Shown: positions 52,001 to 61,000 of the stretch, in pieces | Numbering within the stretch: position 1 is the first letter of the stretch | Layout of the letters: the number at the start of each line of letters is the position of its first letter | Source of the DNA: Datnioides undecimradiatus | Lineage: Eukaryota > Chordata > Actinopteri > Lobotiformes > Datnioididae | Assembly (NCBI GenBank): GCA_008933995.1 | Contig: WARS01000029.1 | Coordinates: 12,533,107 to 12,597,106, forward strand | Length of the DNA: 64,000 bases | Reading direction: 5' to 3' | Made by a program: the position numbers and the translations under genes | The notes under the pieces: model-generated | The model's database searches: none | Told to the model about the DNA's origin: nothing | The model's input: the letters and a program-made list of their open reading frames with translations, nothing else

Positions 52001-55000
52001 CATCACTATGTTTGGATACACACACAAAACAGCAGTTGAAAATAATCAGTGAAAGTTAGGAAGTTGAAATTTATGTTTTTCAAGCACTATAATTACCTGG
52101 TTAGTGTAAAACCTGTATTTACTTGCAGCTGCTTTGTAATGACATGTCTGATACTCTTAATCATGTTTTGAAACTGAATTGGCATTTTAAATGTATTGCA
52201 GAGCTGTTTTTATTTGGATTGATGGCACTCAAAGAGGACAGGTTCTCTAGTGTGAAAAATTACATTTTTTGTCTGTGTATATACCGTATATGTTTGACTT
52301 TTCCCACTGAACTGTTGAAAACCAACTTTAGCCTCAGTTTTTTTTAAGCATTATGATAAAAAGAATATAAACAATCAACATTTCATGACTGAGAGGTCAA
52401 TACCACCCCATCTTTCAAGCTGGCAGGACACTGGTGAGTAATTTCAATCAGATTGTGTTCTGGCAGGTTCAGGTCTTGACATTTCTTTCTCTGTTCAGTG
52501 TAGAAATGATTGGGGAAGTGAAATCTGGTGTGACTGCACCGTCACAAGAGGTCTAATCAGGCAGGATAAGTGAAAACATCTGTGTGGGTGGACAGAAACG
52601 TTTTTACAATTTCAGATTATAGTTTTTAGATACAAGGAAACAGCTATTAACAGCCTTTGCACTGATGTTACAGTGATACTTTGTTTAAAGTCTTGCTCAT
52701 CATGCTCATGTCAAAATTATATGTAACCAAGGAATCTGAGACGCTCATTTATAAGATATTTAAGAAATCAGAGTACTACAGAAAGATGACCAGGTTACTC
52801 CAGTGCATGTATTCTTATTAAATCAGTCCTGTAGTCACCACTGAGAGAACCACTGAGGTGAGCTGGGCTGAGAAAACCCTGATCAGTGTGTCTCAAAAAA
52901 GAATCGTTTAACCACTATTGCTTATCTCACCTTCCAAACCATGAAAATGCTAATCACCTTGCCTGTGATTCACCAATTTGTAGACCTGCCAGTGCAGCTG
53001 CAGAATGGGTTATATCCAATTCATTATTGGTACCCTGAAGCCTTGATACTCCAGGTGCAGCTGGCTGCAATTTGCCAACCAATGCTTCATAATTTGGAGG
53101 TGAATTCCAGTTTTGTCCCATAGAAAGGGCGAACCACCACCGCTGTTGTTTGCCTGTGCAGTGTGTATATAATGCTGGCAGCGAGGAAACATGACATTTG
53201 CTATTGTTACTCTCCAGGCCGTGCTCGCGAGCAGAATTTTAATGAAGCTGCTAAAAGTTTAATTACCAAGCAAGAAAGGACTGCACACAACCTGCCATAT
53301 GCTTGATATGAAAGGCACTGAATAGGGTTCGGATAACATGTCTACAGTGTGCGTGCCCTTCCTATTATAAATGTATACTATATCCATACTGTAACATACT
53401 GTAGTATTATAGTTTTAGCCTATTTACTTAGGCATTGGCATTTGACTAGGTGCTGTATGTGTAACATTTGTGCCAAATGTGTTTCTCTTCTGACCCTACT
53501 AAAACCCAATACATATAAAGTTATTGTAAGTGGAAAACCTTCCCTTTTGCACATATTGGAATGCACATTTAATATAGAATTGTCCACAAAGAATTGTTAT
53601 TTTTAACAATATTTGATCATCACCCTCTTAAAATAATGGCCTAAGTCATATTTTCAAGATTTTTCAAAAAACAGATAGAGTAGATGATATTTATTAAACA
53701 AAAAACATTTTTGTCAAAAAAAAAAGACTTAGGCCATCATTTTAAGAAGGTGACGATATGCTATCCGAACCATGCATAAACAAATGCTTAAAGTGTTTCT
53801 ATTATGTTACCTGTGGGACAAAGTAAAAGAGACATCTGTCAAACTCTTCAAAAGCTTGACAAACAGCAGCTCTGATCAAACTGATCATAAAGTTGAAACA
53901 GCACATCTTGTACAGTTTTAAACAAAAACTGAACATCATTATTTTAATTTTTAAAATAAAATTGGCTTTACTGCACATGTTTTAATGCATAACTGTTAAA
54001 CAAGCAGTACCTGCCGTACTGCCTGTTATGCCATGCGGTGATGTTACCCATGTTTGGGATCCATAAGACACCAGAGAGGGCTGACTTATTGCTAAACCTC
54101 CTACGAATAAAGCACATTATGGTTTAGCCACAATAAAAGAAAAAACAACTGAAGATCATGAAGAGATCACTACTATGAATTTTCTTGTATGCATATTTCA
54201 ACAACAGAAATATCGCTTCTCATGTCAGTTAATAACAAAGAAATGAAATGAAGAATGTAGAAGATGATAGTGACAACTAGTTCGGAATAAGATTTAATAC
54301 TTGCTGCACAAAATAAGAAGCACAAACTTTTTCAGAAGGCAGAAAACCCTTTGAATAAAGAACATAAATAATATCCAGAGGAAGAGGTCATTACTTTGTG
54401 GAGTGAGAGTTTGCACTGCTAGAATGCTGACCCAGCACAGGTAATTAGAGTTTGTGCAGTTCTGGTGTCAGAAAAAAGCTTTGGTTCATGGGAAGTCTCA
54501 CAGTGTGAAGTAACCTGATTTCACCCTCTGCTGCTGCCAGCCCATGCATCCTACCCCAATTTTTGGTCTACGGTGAGATGAGAATACACAGGGGTAGACT
54601 TGTTTTTTAAGGTTGAATTGATATAGTGATTTACATTGTGCTTATATGAAAAAGTGTAATTGTGTCTGAGCGAAGGCTGAGCCACCATTGAGTCAGTTAC
54701 AGCTGTTAGTGTTGTGAAAGAGCTAGATGCCTCATTTCATCTTGGCTTCCAAATGTCATAAAACCTGGATAATAACAACTCAACCCTTTGCCATTAATGG
54801 AAGAAATGAATCATCTCAAATAGATTCTGCAGTTTTAATTAGATGATTTTTTTCTACCTATTTTCAGCTGGAAACACTACCTGATAAAAACGCTGCTTAA
54901 GACATTGGAAAGAATTATTAAACTGACAGACTCAACAGTGGTGAGGAGAGGAGAGAAGGTCTACTTGTCATTCAGAGAAAACAAAAACAGCAGCATTCAT

Positions 55001-58000
55001 CCACCCTGCGATTATTATTTACCACATCAAAACATTTTTTTCCCTTTTAGCCTGTGTGTTTGTTGTCACTGAGAGGCGGATATAGTGGTCTAGTTCACTG
55101 TGTTTTGTTCATTGTCCTATATATATTTACAAGGAAATTGGCTTGTTTTTATGAAATAATCCTTAACTAATAATAAATAATATTTTACCATCATGTCTCA
55201 TAATATAGATAGAAGAATAGAAGAATTCAAATTGATAGAAAAATTGATAGATAATTTGGTCATCAATTAATTAAATGATCAATCATCAATTAATTGTTTA
55301 GTTTACTGTTTTCTGTTTACTTATTAAACAAAAACTGAAAATATTGCTTGGACATAGCTTCTTCAAGTTGTCTTTCTTGTTTGATGTTAAAGTAAATCCA
55401 GTATCTTTGATTTTAAACTGTAGTCGTCACCTTGGGCTCTGAGACATTGTGATCAGTGTTAGTAACTGAAACTGAAGTCTGTTACATTTTCTAGTAACTT
55501 TTCTCAAAAAGTGATTGAATTACTTTTCATTCACCATTTCTGCAAATAAAAGTAATTGGCTATGGTGGAAAGTAACCTTTGCCTTACTTTTAAATATCTT
55601 CTTGAATAGCCTTATTAATGCACACATAACTATATTACTGTGGTGTTGCTGAAGCATGATATAGTAACTGGCCAATTTTATACATCATTGTATTCATTAT
55701 CTCTGTACAATGACTAACATTCCTACCTTTATGCTACAAGTGTAAACAGACCACATAAAAGACATGGATGCAGCTTCAGGGTTTGAAAAGTAAACCCTGC
55801 ATTCTGACCGATGGCTGTGTGAAAACTGTACTTCTCACTTGATTGAATATGCTGTCAGAATAAAATAGATGATAAAACAGGCTATGGGTTATGGATTGAA
55901 TGCGATTGAATTTGCTAACCAGTCATGTAAATTGTGTTGCTTAGATTATCACTCCCCCCTTGCTACATTCATGAGCTTCAAAACTCTCTTCTAAATAAGG
56001 TCACTTCTAAGGTCTACTTCCTATTTTATTTTTATTTTTATCTGTGGCTTGGTGGATCACTCCAGTGATAAGATTGGCTGTTTGAGCCCTAGATCTCACC
56101 TCTCCCCAACTGCAATGCCTTAGTGTCCTTGGGCAAGATACTGAACCCCCTATCGTTCCTGCAGGCTGTGCCATCGGTGTGTAAAGGCGTAATTTACAGC
56201 ATCTGACTGCATGAAGCCAAGGACCAATATGAAGGAGAATTCATGAGGACTTAGCATTAAAAGAGTCAGACTGCATGAATTATGAAATGGTGTTATCTAT
56301 TTTTCTTTGTCAAAAGATGGTCCACTGTAACAAAGGACATACAAAGGCACTGTCCAAAGTAAATAAGACTAGTAGTTTGTCAACCACAAACTATTAGATG
56401 GTGTCAAGGTGACTATAATCATGTCTTTATACAGTCTATACACTTGTTTTGATTAGACAGTAGGATTTATTTGAAGAAGAAAAACACAAACCTGGATGTA
56501 CATGTTTATCAAACTTACAGTAGTTAATAACTCCATTACTGTGATTAAATGGTGCTCACATTAACTGAATTATGTTTTGAGGAACAAGCCCATTTAGGTT
56601 TCAGCAGCTTTTGTTGTTTTATTTAATTTGAAAAAGTATTTAGTTACATTCCCCATGATTTGACCCCATTTGCTTTACTTTAGGTTTATATAATGTCACA
56701 CTCCTAACACCAATTTTGACTGCTGTTTATTTTTAACATGATTTAAAGTGATAAATAAATTAGATAAATAAGCAAATTAATTAATATTTAAGATGACAGT
56801 TAATATGGATCTATGGACAAAAATTACTCAAATGTGTGTTCTGTCCCCTACAGTATTCGAACAAAGCATGAGGTAATTATGGTTTATTAGTGCTTCCAAA
56901 TGAGTCAGTAAAATAATTTATATATCATCCACTTGATCCATTTAGGTTTCCTTACAAGCCTCTATTACAAATCAGTAATTGCTGGTAATTCAGTGAATTA
57001 GCAATGCTCCTACAGTTTGATATTCATCTCAATCTCAGTTTGCCTTTTATAAGCTCACACAGAGAATGTTTCTGGAACATTAAATCATCTCTTGTGTTAC
57101 CCAATTATGTGCAGTGCTATTAATGTACTGCACTATATACTGAATTAGTTCCTCATGAATACACTCCTGTTCGAAATAATATTTAAATATTAAGAAAATA
57201 CACACTATGTTAAATTGCTGATATTGTATATTATACATTTTGGTAAAATATAAGATTTCCTTAGGTTTTAATGTTTAAACATTTTTTTTGTTGAATAAAG
57301 GACATGTTTCAGTTTTTACACTGTTCCACAACTGAAAATTGCTCCATCCAAGCAGCTTCTTAGCTGACTGGTCCATTAAACATAAATGGCAGCTGAGCAG
57401 TATAAATATAATGTGCTTTTTAAAAACTCAGTGGAGACATGGGACCTGACGACCGGAGGAGAAGAATCTCTTAACAATGTAAATGACATTCATAAATGCA
57501 CATGCTTGCAGTGGCTGACTGGATGATAACCAGAGAAACATCTGTCAGTGAATAACAATGTCTGTGATGCCGGCGGCACACTGGAGAAAATCGAGGGTTA
57601 CTGTTTGCATTAAACACAGGTGCACTGATAAATCCTCCTGAAAAATTCCCCCAACGATAGATGACCTCGGATTTCTGCACTGTTTTTTTTTTTTTGTTAC
57701 CAATAAAAATGTCCTTTAGATTCAGGCTGAAGCTCTCCCTGCAGATTCACTGTTTTTGATGTTGTGACTGATTGACTGAAGGTCAGTGCTGTCAAAGTAG
57801 CAGCATGCTGGACATTTATAGCATACCGTAATCTCCAAGTGATATGTTTATTCATCAAACACTCGAGGTTTTCAGTGGATAATGACAGATGTTGACAGAG
57901 TTTTGGCTAAGATCCCTGCTGAGTCATGTTCATTTCCACTCAGAAAATACTACATGGTGTTTAGCTGTGAGACAACATCTGCAACCAGCATGGCTCATTG

Positions 58001-61000
58001 ACTAAGGATACAGGCAGCAAGCTTTACAAACTGATGGATTACAGTTGTTTTGTTGGTCAGCTTATGAGTTTAACAGCTCAACAACTGTTAACTGGTTTTC
58101 TATAAAATGTTGGCAATTTTCAGAATTTTCTTGTAATGGTACTATGAGGTTGACATTTGTGGTTTTGAATGAAAGTATCATCAGTTGTAAGATGAATATC
58201 ATAAACTTTTGTTTAGACATTTATGTTTATTTATTTAAGATTTAAATTCATCCAATATTTTTTAATTGTAATCAAATACCTGCAAAAAAATGACCTTCCT
58301 GAAATCCCTAATGACTTTTTCTTTACTAAAAATAATAAAATGATAAACATGGAAAACACATTAAACAGGGGCATATTTGCATCATTATTGTGAGCATGTT
58401 AGCATCATGATGTTAGCATTTAGTGTGAATCACATTGTTGCATCCCAGTAGAGCCTCACAGAGCTGCTAGCATGGCTGTGGACTATTTTAGAATGACTGA
58501 CTGATGAAGACACTTGTAATCACTGTTGGTCCCTTATAATAATGTCAGAACTGTCTGATTAGTATTTTTTAAAAGTCCTGCTCAGTTTTACAAAAATACG
58601 TCTAAACGTTGATGCATACCTGTTGGGATCAAGGATGTGGCTGTACATCATGCTGGCATTTTTGTAATGGAGGACACTTTGCTCCTTGTACTGCAGACAA
58701 CGTGATCACTGTAGATGTTCTTCAAAGCACTTCCCGTGATTGCCATTGGGGCCAATCTTAAATAATGGTTTTGAGATGATGAGTTCTCTGCATTTTCCTC
58801 TTCTAATCATCCAGAAAATGGGGACAGGGACAGAAGATCTACTGCATTCATCAAGGGAGATGCGTCAGGCACTTTGGTAGCAGGTTGCATGCAAACGCCA
58901 ATTACAGGTTCACTCTTAACCCAAGAGAGCAGCTTTCTGAGATGCTTGCCCATTACTTACTCTACGAGGAGGGTACCATTTTCCCCTACTGCTGTTTTTC
59001 CCCCTTTGCTCTCCTCCTGTTATACCATTTTGCTCCCATCCAATGCAAAATGCTTTGGCACTTTGTTTACAAGTGCTTTAAGGAGTAATCTAGAAAATTA
59101 TGTAATGGAAAACTTCAGCTAATTGTGCCGCTTGGGGTTGGCTCCAAGAGATCTCTCAGATGTTGCTGTTAAGGGAACTGTGTACCAGTTAAACTTGTCT
59201 GAGCTTTGAAGGTGGGGAGGCTGAGGTGAGGACAGGAGGAGGTGGTAAGGATGCAAAACATTACATGAAGGGGCAGGTGGATAAAAAATATCAAAGCAGA
59301 GAACTTACAACTAGATAAAACCTGTAAGCTAAGATAGGGACGGTTGGCTTGAAAAAATAACAGCCAGCATCTTTACATGTGTGTGAATTACATGTACACT
59401 ATGTAGGCATCATGAATTATACCACAGTTAGCCCCTCAGTATCTTAAATGCTCAATTGTTCTTGATTTTGATATGCCTCAGTTGTTTACTCATTACAGTT
59501 GTGTTGAAGCTGTTATTGTGGGTGGCAGTGAACTGTTGTTGTACTCCCACAGGCTGGTATATTGGAGTTCACTTTTATGACTCATCACAATGGTTTAACA
59601 TGATTTGTCCTTTTGGCTATAAAATTGGAAATTTAATTGTGGAAAAGTTATAGCTGAGACAAAATGTTCTATTACTTTAGTAAAGGAAAAGGCTGTCATT
59701 ATACTGCACCATCTAATACTCAGAAAATTCCATAAAAAGATGAAAACCAACAAAGTAATTGTTCATCCTGCTGTCCATTTGCTCTGTTGTGTTTGTGGAA
59801 CAAAGACATGAATCTTCCTGAATAGGTCACAAATATAGGGCTTTGTTAAGGCTCAGGATTTATACACATTTGGTACTTTTGTATTTAAGTATTTATGGCG
59901 CAAGGAGAATGTGGTTTTGACTCACTACATTACTGTGGCCATGTTTATTGTACTGAAGCAACATGTCAGCAAGTGTAAAGGTGTGGCTTTTTTGACTAAT
60001 GTATTTTGCTTTGACTACAAAGGCGTAATGGGTAAAATGAATTCATTGTTAGTTTTCATGGGATTTGTTGACGGCAAGAGAAATATTGTGTGTCAACATC
60101 CTCCTTCTAGCAACAAATCAAGTAATAATAATACAATACTTTATATTTCCACTGAAGGGTGGTTTGGTTTTACACAGGTTAAGTGATGCATTGCACAGCT
60201 AACTCCACATTCAATGTTTTGACTTTGTAATATCTGAGCTGCATATTCACATGCTGTTTTATCTTACCACTATGAGTCCTCCTTAGTGGCACTGAGGGAT
60301 GAGGAGAACTGTTACAATAATAATAAGTGAGGGTTTTGACCTTTTTGCTATTGACACATGATGAAAGGGGGATTGTTTTTATTTAATGTGTTCTGCTTTA
60401 TTTGAAAGTTTCTTTATATTCTCAGAGACCTTGGCCTGGGCTGAGACCCCTGCGACGTTGTATGTGATATTGGGTTTTACAAACAGACTTGGCTTGACAT
60501 GACATGTGGCGTGAGGAGCCACAGCCTGTCACTTAGCCTCGGTCACTTGCTAAGTGACATCAAGCTGGGACATGATGCCTCTGAGTCATCATGAGTTGTG
60601 TCTGACTGCACGGAAACAAAACCAAGTGATCAGCTGGACATTGCAGGTATTTCAGTTTTGTGTTTATGTTCTTCTTCTACAAAACATGTAAGTGATAAAT
60701 GACTTGTGGACATAAAAATCTGGTGGAATCAAATGAAATTCTTTAGAAAACAAACAAATGAATCAGTTTTTTCCTGATGCTTGCTTTAGTCTGCTCAGGC
60801 ATAAAATATTAAACAACTGCTCTTAGCGAAACAATGCTGACTTGCAACAGCTGCTTACTCCGGTGTTTTGTGTGTTTGTTTGCATGTGAGAGTTATTGGT
60901 GGTGCATAAAACAAGCAGGTCAAGATTTTAGTTTTTGGATGCATCTCTAGTTTGTTGCTGTTTTTTGTACTGCAGGTCTAAGCAATTGGTTCAGTCACCA

